64,000 nucleotides of DNA from Ignavibacteria bacterium (GCA_016719565.1 JADJYU010000003.1:186001-250000), one strand, 5' to 3'; shown: positions 52,797 to 61,604, numbered from the stretch's first letter. A program made the numbers and translations. The notes: generated from the sequence alone by a model not told the origin.

Positions 52797-53609
52797 TTAT
52801 TTTTTAGATGTCAGCGGTCCCGCAAGTCCTGAATAAGCGCTGAGATCTGCATCAATGGAACCGATCACAACTTTTGTCTTAACTTTCACTGGCATTCTTC
52901 TGTCATCATCTGTCAGCCATACTATTATCGATCCTTCGCTTTTAAATAATCCGCCCTCTTCCACCATTGGCTCGAGCTTTACGCATCTGAACTCACCTGC
53001 CGGCACTTCGATTGTCTCTTTTCCGTAATATTTTACCTGCAGAGGATATGTCTTGTCCTTATAAAAATTCTGAAGCAATGTAATGTCGCCTTCTTTCATG
53101 CTTTTGAAATCAAGTGTTCTGAAGTAATAAAAAGCGCTCATTGCATCCTGAGTATATTCAGGTATGTCAAATTCACCTTCAAATTTTTTCGGCTCTTTTT
53201 CTCCGGTATATGTTTTCACTTTATGATTTACCTGATCGAATATTGCCTCAAAATCTCTCTGATACGTTCCCTCCTTTATATGCTGTTCAAATCTCCACGG
53301 GAAAAGAGCTTCCTGATCGACATATGTTCTGTAGAAATCCCTTACCTTATAAACCCAGTCAAAGCTTCCTGAAGAGTTCACAGTGAATCTGATATCGTAA
53401 CACTTCCTGCCGTTTATGGTCTGAAGCACAGGATCAACTTCCATTACTGCAGTACCGGCATTAACGAATCCGTAATTTACTTCAAATGTAAGTTTTTCAC
53501 CTGTAGTAAAAGCCGACTGTTCGATTTTTCTGAATTCATTGTCCTGCGAATATATATTTACTGCCGTTAAAAGCAAAATTAATACGACTGCTGATTTGAT
53601 TATTTTCAT
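52797..53609 (-). CDS. DUF3108-domain exported protein
   Basis: A 270-residue protein with a signal peptide (about 20 residues) and a DUF3108-like beta-rich domain. The markers are AFTTGEKLTFEVNYGFVNAGTAVMEV early, RDFEAIFDQVNHKV, and VWLTDDDRRMPVKVKTKVVIGSIDADL at the end. Function is unknown; such proteins are found in Bacteroidota envelopes. Own terminator at 52750-52774. Confidence 0.82.
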   Translation of the reverse strand: MKIIKSAVVLILLLTAVNIYSQDNEFRKIEQSAFTTGEKLTFEVNYGFVNAGTAVMEVDPVLQTINGRKCYDIRFTVNSSGSFDWVYKVRDFYRTYVDQEALFPWRFEQHIKEGTYQRDFEAIFDQVNHKVKTYTGEKEPKKFEGEFDIPEYTQDAMSAFYYFRTLDFKSMKEGDITLLQNFYKDKTYPLQVKYYGKETIEVPAGEFRCVKLEPMVEEGGLFKSEGSIIVWLTDDDRRMPVKVKTKVVIGSIDADLSAYSGLAGPLTSKK

Positions 53610-53674
53610 TTTAATTTAATTATTAATTATCTGAAATCTTTAACAAGGTTTTTTAAAATATGTTCGGATATATT

Positions 53675-54673
53675 TTAACTTTTTATAAATTTTTTTGCGG
53701 AAATCAAAGCTTCATTAATATTGATTTCATTCATATCATCATTCGGACTTTCAGGTGAAAATATTTCAACATTTATACCAAGCGGTTTCCATCTTCCTTC
53801 ATGCATCGGTTTCTCATTCGGATAAAAGCCGATTATTTTTTTATTAAGTATTCCTGCAATGTGAATCGGACCTGTAGAATTCGAGATAAACAAACTGCCT
53901 TCATTTATCAGAATCAGTAGCTCTCCGATACTCAGTTTCCCGCAAAGGTTTAATGCATCTGCTGACCCCGAATCTGAAATAATTTTTTCTGCAAGTTCTC
54001 TTTCACTTTGTATTCCGGTCAGGACTATACTGTGATCTTTAAAGTCATGGTGTAAGACCTTTACTAATTCGCTGAACTTTCCGGCAGGAAGATCTTTTGC
54101 CGAACCTCCGCTGCCAGGATGCACTATGATGTATTTTTCAAGAAGCTCCGGACTCAGAGTTATTAGTTTCTTTCTAAGCTCTTCTCTTCTATTATTATCT
54201 ATCCGGAAGCTGTTTATATTTTCATCACATTTTTCATTGAAAAAATTTCTGATAAGTGAAACATTCAGTTCAGATTCATGCTTGTCAGAATTTTTTCTGT
54301 GCTCATAGACTTTGCAGTTATAAAGGAAAGAATACCATCTGTATGCAGTACCTATCCTGTATTCAATTCCCAGCCGGTAAAACATGAATGCCTGTCTGAA
54401 TTCCGGTTTTACATTTATCGAAAGATCTATGTTTTTTTTTCTTAATATTTCTTTCAGCGAAGTATCACCTTCATATTCATCTTCATAAATAATTTCATCT
54501 ATTCCTTCATAACTTTCCAGAAGACCTTTCAGATATTTTTTCACAAGGAAATAAATTTTAACCCCGGGAAAGATCTTTCTCAGACAGGAGATAAGCGGCA
54601 AAGTCAGCATCACATCACCGAGTCTGTCAGTCCTTGTAACAAGTATACTATTTACTTTTCCTTTGTCAATCAA
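53675..54673 (-). CDS. Glycosyltransferase family 9 (heptosyltransferase-like)
   Basis: A 332-residue GT-B enzyme of the ADP-heptose:LPS heptosyltransferase family. The start ILVTRTDRLGDVMLTLPLISCLRKIFP, the mid VHPGSGGSAKDLPAGKFSELV, and SNSTGPIHIAGIL near the C-terminus are family signatures. Likely transfers heptose to lipid A core, consistent with lptB at 1-241. It lies 16 bases downstream of the Lon-N-domain gene. Confidence 0.88.
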   Translation of the reverse strand: MIDKGKVNSILVTRTDRLGDVMLTLPLISCLRKIFPGVKIYFLVKKYLKGLLESYEGIDEIIYEDEYEGDTSLKEILRKKNIDLSINVKPEFRQAFMFYRLGIEYRIGTAYRWYSFLYNCKVYEHRKNSDKHESELNVSLIRNFFNEKCDENINSFRIDNNRREELRKKLITLSPELLEKYIIVHPGSGGSAKDLPAGKFSELVKVLHHDFKDHSIVLTGIQSERELAEKIISDSGSADALNLCGKLSIGELLILINEGSLFISNSTGPIHIAGILNKKIIGFYPNEKPMHEGRWKPLGINVEIFSPESPNDDMNEININEALISAKKFIKS

Positions 54674-54689
54674 TTTTTATGATCATAAA

Positions 54690-55334
54690 TTACTGCACAA
54701 TATATCCGTCGCTCATTATAATACTTGAAATTCTGTCTGCGTCTTTCAGCTTCGGCATTACTTCTTCGAAATAATTCAGAATGAAATATATCCTGTCATC
54801 TTCATTATTGATCTCCAGAAGTTTTTGTCTCTCATTCAGATTCAGTCCGCATTTTTCAGCCATAAGGAATGATACTGACAGGTTTCCTTCTGACCATTTC
54901 TCATCATCAGGATCTATTGTTTTTATACTTCCTTTATAAACTATTCCGATCAGTTCATTATATAAATTCACTGCTTCGTATAATCTGGCTGTGTCGGAAA
55001 TTAAATTATTCTCACTGTTAAACTCCACATTTCCTGTAAAATAGCCATCGCTGCTCAGCTCATAATCTGCGATCGTATATCTGAAAAGTCCTTTTGTAAC
55101 TATATCCAGTTCTCCCGAGTCTGAAGTTTTCGTAACTTCATCTACATATGCAGTACATCCTGTCAGAAATATTTTATCGTTCAGGAAAAGATTAATACCG
55201 AAAGATTTTTCTTCCTTCACGCATTTATTTATCATTATTTTATACCTGTCTTCAAAAATATGCAGAGGAAGTTTTGAAGCAGGAAACAAAACTACATTTA
55301 ACGGGAACAGCGGTATTTTTTTTAATTCACTCAT
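54690..55334 (-). CDS. LON peptidase N-terminal-domain protein
   Basis: A 214-residue protein equal to the substrate-binding N-domain of Lon, without AAA or protease domains. The KIPLFPLNVVLFPASKLPLHIFEDRYKIMI start is typical of the family. A C-terminal helical part ends near PKLKDADRI. The role of stand-alone Lon-N proteins is unsettled. It is separated from the upstream lipoprotein by a terminator (55354-55387). Confidence 0.85.
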   Translation of the reverse strand: MSELKKIPLFPLNVVLFPASKLPLHIFEDRYKIMINKCVKEEKSFGINLFLNDKIFLTGCTAYVDEVTKTSDSGELDIVTKGLFRYTIADYELSSDGYFTGNVEFNSENNLISDTARLYEAVNLYNELIGIVYKGSIKTIDPDDEKWSEGNLSVSFLMAEKCGLNLNERQKLLEINNEDDRIYFILNYFEEVMPKLKDADRISSIIMSDGYIVQ

Positions 55335-55353
55335 TTAGATTCATTAAAACAAA

Positions 55354-55387
55354 AAACTTTTGAATGAATAGCTTCACTCAAAAGTTT
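55354..55387 (-). terminator. Rho-independent terminator after the 55408 lipoprotein gene
   Basis: ACTTTTGAGTGA and TCATTCAAAAGT arms (one mismatch) around a 6-base loop, with TTTTTTG following on the minus strand. T-runs on both sides make it potentially bidirectional. Confidence 0.75.
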
Positions 55388-55407
55388 TTTTAATATTCTG
55401 CTTTTAT

Positions 55408-55935
55408 TTAATTATATGTTATTACCAGTGATGTTATATTTTTATCTTTATCGTATCCCAGCATCAGTCCTGCAGTTTTACTGTCCTTAGTCCAGTTTAT
55501 AAGTCCGCCTTTATCAGTTACTAAAGATTCACCTTCTTCAGACAGAGTATATCCGCTTTTCTTCATCTCCTCTTTGTAAAACTCTACAATTTCCAGGACT
55601 TTTGTATTTGATTCAAATGTAACGACAGTTCCTTCTGAAGTTGTAAGCGAACCAAGCACTTTAGAATCTTTCGGCTGCGGAATGTCTTTTGGAAAATCCG
55701 ACGGCAGTCCCGGTTTCATCCCGAGCTCATTCTCGGTTTTTGTTTCATCTCCGGCTTCCTTATTCGCATCTTCCTTGATCTGCTCTTCTGTCTTTTGTGT
55801 TAAATCATTATTTTGAGTCTCAGATGTTTTATTACCGGATTCTTTTCCGTCTTTACCGGAATTTTCATCTTTATTGCCGCATCCTGAAATAATTATTGAG
55901 GAAATAAAAAAAAACGTAATCAGTATTATTTTCAT
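55408..55935 (-). CDS. Putative lipoprotein with acidic linker
   Basis: A 175-residue lipoprotein: signal peptide and lipobox ISGC (Cys19 or so), then a Lys/Glu/Asp/Asn-rich linker of about 55 residues, then a folded domain of about 90 residues (PSDFPKDIPQPKDSKVLGSLTTSEGTVVTFESN...FYKEEMKKSGYTL). This domain resembles periplasmic stress or membrane-associated small domains but I do not recognise a named family with confidence. Confidence 0.65.
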   Translation of the reverse strand: MKIILITFFFISSIIISGCGNKDENSGKDGKESGNKTSETQNNDLTQKTEEQIKEDANKEAGDETKTENELGMKPGLPSDFPKDIPQPKDSKVLGSLTTSEGTVVTFESNTKVLEIVEFYKEEMKKSGYTLSEEGESLVTDKGGLINWTKDSKTAGLMLGYDKDKNITSLVITYN

Positions 55936-55959
55936 TTATTAATTTTAATTATAAAATAT

Positions 55960-56511
55960 TTAATTGTAACACCTTGTCGCTTCAAATGTACCTGCGATCC
56001 AGCTTTTACTCTCATCCTTAAAGCAAATCGCTATTTTACCTTTAACAATTTTATCATCCATGGAAGTAATAACGAGTACACAATTCCATTGTTCAGTTGA
56101 TTTCACCACAGTTCCGGATGAATCCCTGATCTCATAAAAAGCTGTATATCCGTCAAGATTCTGATCGAATGTGGATTTTATAAGTTCACCGGCTTTTATC
56201 TCCCCGGCTTTTCTTAAAAGCTGAAATGAATTATTATTCTCAATGAAGCCACAGTTATTTTTTGGTTTTATGTTACTGAAGTTCAGTACGTTATCACCGC
56301 TTCCTCTCCAGTTCTCAAAATTGACGTAAGTAATATCAACATCCTTCCCTTTGAGAAAACCTTTTACCGGTGTATCGGGTATTTCAGATATTTTGAGCTC
56401 TGATCTCCAGCTGAAGACTTTATTGTTCAGCACAGGCTCTTCCTGTTTTACTTCTTTACAGGAAGAAAGAAAAACTAACAGTAAAAGTATTGCAGGTAAA
56501 ATTTTTTTCAA
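55960..56511 (-). CDS. Putative lipoprotein, function unknown
   Basis: A 183-residue protein with signal peptide and lipobox (FLSSC, Cys18). The mature part is beta-rich (NKVFSWRSELKISEIPDTPVKG, WNCVLVITSMDDKIVKGKIAICFKDE). No family is recognised. It lies 24 bases upstream of the other lipoprotein gene and may be co-transcribed with it. Confidence 0.6.
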   Translation of the reverse strand: MKKILPAILLLLVFLSSCKEVKQEEPVLNNKVFSWRSELKISEIPDTPVKGFLKGKDVDITYVNFENWRGSGDNVLNFSNIKPKNNCGFIENNNSFQLLRKAGEIKAGELIKSTFDQNLDGYTAFYEIRDSSGTVVKSTEQWNCVLVITSMDDKIVKGKIAICFKDESKSWIAGTFEATRCYN

Positions 56512-56537
56512 AAATAATTAATTTGATACTTTAAATA

Positions 56538-56562
56538 AAAGGGCATTAATAAAATGCCCTTT
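56538..56562 (-). terminator. Terminator after the superoxide dismutase gene
   Basis: AAAGGGCATT and AATGCCCTTT arms around a short loop, with a moderate TTTTATTT tract on the minus strand. Confidence 0.7.
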
Positions 56563-56583
56563 CTTAAAATAATTAATTATAAC

Positions 56584-57348
56584 TTATTTTACTGCATACT
56601 TTTTATACCTGTCATTAATTCTTGACCAGTTCAGATTTTTCAGGAAATTGTCAATGTAAGCAGCTCTTGCAGGTCCGTCTTTGTGATAATATGCATGTTC
56701 AAACACATCACAGCAAATTATTGGTATGCCGCCCCAGATAGCGCCGTAATGATGCTCGTCCACTAATACATCCAGAAGTCTCTGACTGTATAGCTGATCA
56801 TAAGTAAGTACCGCCCATCCTGAAAGCTTTGCGGAAATAGCAGTTGCCTTGAAGTCCGCTTTCCAGTTGTCGATTGAACCGAATTCCTTATCTATTGCTG
56901 CAGCAACTTCGGGACCTTTTGAAGGATCACCATCGCCGCCGAGCACTTCCCAGTATACGTCATGAAGCAGTGCGCCTGCATGATTCCATGTGAATCTTCT
57001 CTTCAGCTCGCCTACATTACTGTAGTTTCCGTTAGCCTTGGATCTGTCCGCAGTCTCCAGCTCTTTCTCAATATTATTCATAAAGGTTACATAACCTTTA
57101 TGATGTGTGTTGTAATGCCAGTCTGTAGTTTCAGCGTCGATCACTTCTTTAAGAAGATCTTTTGCCTCTTCATCTGAATAAGGTCTTGGGTTGAATTTCC
57201 ATTCGTAAGCCATTTTACTATTTACTCCTTTTAGTTTATTGTTTAAAAAATTCCTTTCAATTTCGTTTATGAGTTCCCTGCCGTCAAGCATGATCAGCCC
57301 CGCTCCGGCAATGCTTCCTTTTATGAATTTCCTTCTTTTAATTTTCAT
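56584..57348 (-). CDS. sod: Fe/Mn superoxide dismutase with N-terminal twin-arginine leader
   Basis: A 254-residue Fe/Mn-type SOD. Metal ligands are in HYNTHHKGY, FTWNHAGALLHDVYW, and DVFEHAYY. The first 45 residues contain RRKFIKG (R5-R6) and a hydrophobic GSIAGAGLIML segment, matching a Tat export signal, unusual for SOD. The typical SOD core begins near Met46 (MAYEWKF at 57213). An AAAAGGAG site lies about 12 bases before that ATG, while the outer ATG has no clear RBS. So either an exported form or both exported and cytosolic forms are possible. Confidence 0.9.
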   Translation of the reverse strand: MKIKRRKFIKGSIAGAGLIMLDGRELINEIERNFLNNKLKGVNSKMAYEWKFNPRPYSDEEAKDLLKEVIDAETTDWHYNTHHKGYVTFMNNIEKELETADRSKANGNYSNVGELKRRFTWNHAGALLHDVYWEVLGGDGDPSKGPEVAAAIDKEFGSIDNWKADFKATAISAKLSGWAVLTYDQLYSQRLLDVLVDEHHYGAIWGGIPIICCDVFEHAYYHKDGPARAAYIDNFLKNLNWSRINDRYKKYAVK

Positions 57349-57448
57349 GGTTTGATCTGTATTGGTTTAAATAAATTGCAGTACCGAATGTCAGAAATAC
57401 GCGTAAAGTATTATAACCGCAAATATCCGGATTATTCTGAATATTTAA

Positions 57449-57814
57449 TTACACTCCGAATGAACTTCCGCAGCCGCAGGTCTTCACTGCATTGGGATTA
57501 TTGAATACAAATCCCCTGCCTGTCAGTCCGTCGGTGAAATCTATTTCCGTTCCGGATAAGTAAAGTCCGCTTTTCATATCTATAAAAATTTTCACTCCGT
57601 CTTTTTCTATCACCGTATCACCTGTTTTCTCTTCAGGATCAAAGCCAAGTGAATATGTCAGCCCCGAACAGCCGCCGCCCTTTACTCCGATCCTCAGACC
57701 GTAATTATCCGGCACTTTGTTTTCTCCCATAATTTTTTTCACTTCATTTATAGCCTTGTCAGTAATGTTCACATCTTCACTGACGCCGGGTATAAATTCT
57801 TTTACTTCAGTCAT
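57449..57814 (-). CDS. iscA: IscA/ErpA-type iron-sulfur carrier
   Basis: A-type Fe-S carrier (HesB fold). The 121 residues have the three cluster cysteines, one in KGGGCSGLTY and two in CGCGSSFGV at the C-terminus. It follows iscS by 47 bases on the same strand, and together with the Rrf2 regulator gene forms an Fe-S assembly operon. No iscU scaffold gene is present in the window. Confidence 0.93.
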   Translation of the reverse strand: MTEVKEFIPGVSEDVNITDKAINEVKKIMGENKVPDNYGLRIGVKGGGCSGLTYSLGFDPEEKTGDTVIEKDGVKIFIDMKSGLYLSGTEIDFTDGLTGRGFVFNNPNAVKTCGCGSSFGV

Positions 57815-57860
57815 AATAATATTTTTAGTTAATTTTTATTTAATAAAATTTTTTAACGCT

Positions 57861-59033
57861 TTATTTCGAAATTTGGAACTCCGGTGCTTCAATTCTCAGC
57901 TTCCGGATACTTGTAATAAGTTTCTCAAGTAAATAATTTATTTCCTCATCCGTTGTAAATCTTCCGAAACTGATTCTCAGAGAACATCTTGCAAGATCAT
58001 CCTCTCTTCCTATTGCGCTCAGTACATGTGAAGGCGCTGCAGAAGCCGATGTGCATGCGCTGCCTGTGGAAAGAGCGATATCTTTTAAGTCTCCGAGTAA
58101 ACTTTCTATGTTTATCTTACCAATGCTTATATTAATGTTATTTGTAATTCGTTCTGTCCTGTGACCGTTCAGATATACGTCATCGATCTTTAACAATTCG
58201 TTTATAACCCTTTCCCTGTATGCTGTATGTTTTTCAATTTCCTTTTCCAGTACCCTTTTGCTTATCTCACAGGCTTTGCCCATTCCTACAATACCCGGGA
58301 CATTCAGCGTTCCGCCTCTCATTCCCTTTTCCTGACTGCCGCCGTGCATCTGCTTTGTAAAATTTACGCGTGGATTTTTGCTTCTTACATATAGCGCGCC
58401 GACTCCTTTCGGTCCGTAAAACTTATGCGCTGAAATACTCATCAGATCAATATTCATTTTTTCCACATCGACAGGAATTTTACCGACCGCCTGTGTTGCA
58501 TCAGTATGAAATAAAACTTTTCTTTCCCTGCAGATCTTTCCGATCTCTTCCACCGGCTGCAAAGTCCCGATCTCATTGTTGGCAGCCATTATACTCACAA
58601 GTATCGTTCTGTCTGTAATTGACTTTTTAAGTTCTTCCGTATCTATCATCCCGTCACCGTCCACATCCAGGTAAGTAATTTCAAATCCTCTTGACGCAAG
58701 ATACTCGCAGGTCTCAAGGATCGCTTTATGCTCTGAAGTGCAGGTGATGATATGATTTCCGCTTTCACTGTAAAGCTCTGCGACTCCTTTCAGAGAAATA
58801 TTATTTGCCTCAGTCGAGCCGGCTGTGAATACAATTTCCCTTGGAGATGCGTTTATCAGATCTGCAGTTTGCTTCCTCGCTCTTGATACAGCTTCCTCCG
58901 CAGTCCATCCGAATTTGTGATTAGCGCTGGAAGCATTGCCAAACTGTTCGCAAAAATAAGGAAGCATTTCATTTAAAACTTCAGGATCTACAGGCGTCGT
59001 TGCGTTGTAATCCATGTAAACCGGAAACTTCAT
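57861..59033 (-). CDS. iscS: Cysteine desulfurase IscS/NifS
   Basis: PLP enzyme delivering sulfur for Fe-S clusters. The 390 residues contain MDYNATTPVDPEV, the PLP Lys in SAHKFYGPKGVG, and the persulfide Cys in TGSACTSASAAPSHVL. It follows the regulator gene by 21 bases. The group-specific insert of class II SUF enzymes is absent, which favours IscS/NifS type. Confidence 0.96.
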   Translation of the reverse strand: MKFPVYMDYNATTPVDPEVLNEMLPYFCEQFGNASSANHKFGWTAEEAVSRARKQTADLINASPREIVFTAGSTEANNISLKGVAELYSESGNHIITCTSEHKAILETCEYLASRGFEITYLDVDGDGMIDTEELKKSITDRTILVSIMAANNEIGTLQPVEEIGKICRERKVLFHTDATQAVGKIPVDVEKMNIDLMSISAHKFYGPKGVGALYVRSKNPRVNFTKQMHGGSQEKGMRGGTLNVPGIVGMGKACEISKRVLEKEIEKHTAYRERVINELLKIDDVYLNGHRTERITNNINISIGKINIESLLGDLKDIALSTGSACTSASAAPSHVLSAIGREDDLARCSLRISFGRFTTDEEINYLLEKLITSIRKLRIEAPEFQISK

Positions 59034-59054
59034 AGACTTTTGAATTTAATTTCC

Positions 59055-59456
59055 TCAGACAAAATCCGAAATAGTTTTATTTTTAAAAACATCTTCAACT
59101 TCTTTCTGAAGTTTTGCAACTTCAGATTTTATTGAACAGGAATCCTCAAGACTGCAGTCCTTTTCCTTTGCTTCATGCATACAGTCCGCTACTGCAACAT
59201 CACCGTCAAGCATATTCATCAGATTAAAAAGATAAATTTCATCCGTTCTCTTATTAAGCGAATATCCGCCGTTAGTGCCCTGATTTGAAATCAGAATATT
59301 TTCGTTTTTAAGTTTTTGAAGTATCTTGGATAACAGATCATAAGGTATTTTTTTCGTATCGGAAATTTCCCTGGCAGTTACAAGTTTGTTATCTGACTGT
59401 GATATAAACTTCAATGCCATCAATGCGTATTCGACTTTCTTGGAGATTCTTATCAT
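59055..59456 (-). CDS. iscR: Rrf2-family transcription regulator (IscR-like)
   Basis: A 133-residue winged-helix protein. The start RISKKVEYALMALKFIS and the TAREISDTKKIPYDLLSKILQKL helix are Rrf2 typical. Three cysteines in DCMHEAKEKDCSLEDSC (C-x8-C-x5-C) can bind a cluster, as in IscR. It is first in an operon with iscS and iscA. A palindrome, GGACTAATATAGTCC, lies 14 bases upstream of ATG 59456, consistent with autoregulation. Confidence 0.93.
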   Translation of the reverse strand: MIRISKKVEYALMALKFISQSDNKLVTAREISDTKKIPYDLLSKILQKLKNENILISNQGTNGGYSLNKRTDEIYLFNLMNMLDGDVAVADCMHEAKEKDCSLEDSCSIKSEVAKLQKEVEDVFKNKTISDFV

Positions 59457-59469
59457 TAAATTCTAATTT

Positions 59470-59484
59470 GGACTAATATAGTCC
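59470..59484 (-). promoter_or_regulatory. Probable Rrf2/IscR operator
   Basis: A perfect dyad GGACTA-ATA-TAGTCC directly before the iscR start. Its position overlapping the expected promoter suggests that binding would repress the operon. Confidence 0.7.
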
Positions 59485-59517
59485 TATTTGAAAATAAAAA
59501 AAAGGAAAAAGTCAGCT

Positions 59518-59888
59518 GACGAAGTCAGACGAATCATTGTTATCCAAAACGATTTCTAAAATAAATTCATATATGCGATTTTTCATAAATATAAAGTTTT
59601 ATGATAAATTATTTAGTATAACCGCCTTTGAAAAATGCCGAAAGAATTCATAAGCAATTGCGTATATAAAATTTCCTTGTCTGTCCCAAGGACTCGGGAT
59701 GCGAAGCAAATTTTGAGTTGGAAATTTTATAGCAATTGTGCAATGAATTCCGGCAATTTTTCAATCCCGAGTTCTCGGGAAGATTTTTCTTTGGTACTTT
59801 CTTTTGATCTCTCAAAAGAAAGTACGTTAAGAACAGCTTATCTCTAATTTAAATACCTAATGTTTTGGACGAAGTCATACGAATGATT
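59518..59888. repeat. Non-coding palindromic element bounded by direct repeats
   Basis: The 438-base gene-free gap holds a structured element. GACGAAGTCAGACGAATCATT (59518-59538) recurs as GACGAAGTCATACGAATGATT (59868-59888), 350 bases apart. Inside are imperfect inverted arms (59629 to about 59782) including GGAAATTTTATA...GCAATTG...GAATTC and the TCCCRAGRACTCGGGA pair. There is also a perfect 14-bp hairpin, GTACTTTCTTTTGA with TCAAAAGAAAGTAC (59794-59825). No credible coding sequence. It resembles a MITE/REP-like element or a structured RNA. Confidence 0.65.
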
Positions 59889-59894
59889 TCTTTC

Positions 59895-60542
59895 TTAATT
59901 TTTTTTAATTTTCTTTGCCCAGACAAACGCTCTCCTGCTCGGATACTCAACATCTTTATACGGCTGTCTCTCCATTACATCCTGAATTTCAAAACCCGTT
60001 TCCCTAAGCAGGTTAACAATTTTATTAGTATCAAAAAAATAATAATCTATGTTTACAGTATGATCCAGGAAACTGTCTATATGAACTTTCTCTTCTCCGG
60101 TGTGAAAAGTGATAAGTAACTGACCTGTGTTATTCAGCACTCTGTTTATTTCTTTGAATGCTTTATTAACATGTTCATAGTCAAAATGCACAATAGAATA
60201 AAAAGCTACAGCAGAACCGAAAGATTTATCCGGGTATTTTAAATTTAACATGTCAGCGGTTTCAAAACTTACCTTCGGATTTATTTTCTTTGCAGCTTTG
60301 ATCATTTTCGCAGAAATGTCAACACCAAGTATATCTGTCATTCCGCAGTCATACAAATATTTTGTCGTCTGACCCGGTCCGCAGCCGAGATCTAATAATT
60401 TTCCGCTGTTCACATTTTCAGCGGCGAAGGAACTTAACAATAATCTGTCGAGACGCTTATGACTTAATTCGCCAATATATTTATCGGCATAATTCTCTGC
60501 TGTTTTGTCATAGCATTCAATAATGTTTTTTTGATCCTGCAT
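59895..60542 (-). CDS. Class I SAM-dependent methyltransferase
   Basis: A 215-residue methyltransferase. Motif I is KLLDLGCGPGQTTKYL, motif II is LGVDISAKMI, and motif IV region is FGSAVAFYSIVHF. The family is Methyltransf_11/25-like small-molecule methyltransferases; the substrate is unknown. It lies 7 bases from the direct repeat of the palindromic element, which follows its stop. Confidence 0.85.
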   Translation of the reverse strand: MQDQKNIIECYDKTAENYADKYIGELSHKRLDRLLLSSFAAENVNSGKLLDLGCGPGQTTKYLYDCGMTDILGVDISAKMIKAAKKINPKVSFETADMLNLKYPDKSFGSAVAFYSIVHFDYEHVNKAFKEINRVLNNTGQLLITFHTGEEKVHIDSFLDHTVNIDYYFFDTNKIVNLLRETGFEIQDVMERQPYKDVEYPSRRAFVWAKKIKKN

Positions 60543-60573
60543 AGTTTTCGCTTTTTCAATTTAGTAAATAAAA

Positions 60574-60612
60574 ACCGGATTCAATTGTATCTGCAGATAC
60601 ATTTCACCCGGT
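60574..60612 (-). terminator. Hairpin terminator between the methyltransferase and DUF1801 genes
   Basis: CCGG-bounded arms with an inner TGTATCTGCAGATACA palindrome are followed on the minus strand by TTTTTATTT. T/A runs on both sides make it potentially bidirectional. It separates the 60641 gene from the 59895 gene. Confidence 0.65.
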
Positions 60613-60640
60613 ATAAAAAAATATCGGCAATGTAATCCGG

Positions 60641-61030
60641 TCATTTCAGCCGCTCCAAAACTCCTTTACGCTTAACAATGTTTTTATAATCCCACTGAAT
60701 GTCCCGTGACTTTTCGAGCCAGCGTTTAAGATCATCATTGTTAACCTGTTTCGCTGAAGTATATCGTATCTCAGCTGCTTTAAAACTTCCTTCATTTACT
60801 AAAAGCTCTTCGTCAAATGACTGACCGCTCCAGAAGAGAAGGCGTATACAGTCTTTAAGCTTACTGTAACCCGCTACCGGATTTCCGTCTATGAACCAGA
60901 CAGGATGTGCATGCCATATCTTATTCTCAGCTTCGGGTAAATTCCTGCTGATCTCCCTTGAAAGCTTATTGCAGATCTTTTTGTCTTCCTCTGCCTGCCT
61001 GTCATTGTATTCCTGTATGTCTTTATTCAA
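60641..61030 (-). CDS. DUF1801-domain protein
   Basis: A 129-residue soluble protein of the YdhG/DUF1801 type, with KIWHAHPVWFIDGNPVAGYSKLKDCIRLLFWSG as the domain core and a Lys-rich C-terminal helix. Function is unknown. A second DUF1801-like gene is at 61683. Confidence 0.75.
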   Translation of the reverse strand: MNKDIQEYNDRQAEEDKKICNKLSREISRNLPEAENKIWHAHPVWFIDGNPVAGYSKLKDCIRLLFWSGQSFDEELLVNEGSFKAAEIRYTSAKQVNNDDLKRWLEKSRDIQWDYKNIVKRKGVLERLK

Positions 61031-61046
61031 TAATGTAATTTAATTT

Positions 61047-61604
61047 TTATGATCTCATATATGTGATACAGATAACACCGCTTTTTGAAAATGTATTTAA
61101 ACTTTTAAATTTCAGATCTGTATTATTTTTAATTCCGCTGAAGATGCTTGTCCCTTCTCCCAGAGCAACAGGGTCTATCATAATTTTATATTCGTCAATT
61201 AAAACTGCATCAGTCAGACTTCTGACTACTTTTCCGCTGCCGAGGATTGTAATGTCTTTACCTTTAGTTGATTTGAGCTCACGGATTTTCCGGACTGTAT
61301 CACCGCTTATAATTGTAGTATTATTCCATTCTGATTTCTTCAGTGAATTTGAAAGAACAATTTTTTCAGACGAATTCATTCTCTCAGCCACAACGGGAAA
61401 ATGCTCATGCGCCGGTTCAGACGGCCAGAAATTGTACATCAGTTCATAAGTCACGCTTCCGAATAGAAGTATATTATCCGCCTGCATTTCTTTTTCCGAA
61501 TATTCGTTTCCCTCTTCAGAATGAACATGCCAGCTGATGTCTTCATCTGCTCCTTTATAAAATCCGTTTAAAGACTGGAAAATAAATGAAGTTATTTTTC
61601 TCAT
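61047..61604 (-). CDS. Dihydrofolate reductase-family (RibD C-domain-like) protein
   Basis: A 185-residue DHFR-fold reductase of the stand-alone RibD_C-like type: RKITSFIFQSLNGFYKGADEDISW at the N-terminus, LLFGSVTYELMYNFWP, and the NADPH-binding ITILGSGKVVRSL. It is not the classical FolA. It lies 16 bases upstream of the DUF1801 gene. Substrate unknown. Confidence 0.85.
   Translation of the reverse strand: MRKITSFIFQSLNGFYKGADEDISWHVHSEEGNEYSEKEMQADNILLFGSVTYELMYNFWPSEPAHEHFPVVAERMNSSEKIVLSNSLKKSEWNNTTIISGDTVRKIRELKSTKGKDITILGSGKVVRSLTDAVLIDEYKIMIDPVALGEGTSIFSGIKNNTDLKFKSLNTFSKSGVICITYMRS

Noticed and set aside
59635..59847. Small open frame of 70 codons in the iscR-methyltransferase gap
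   Set aside because: It lies across inverted-repeat arms and hairpins, has no RBS, and shows no protein family character.
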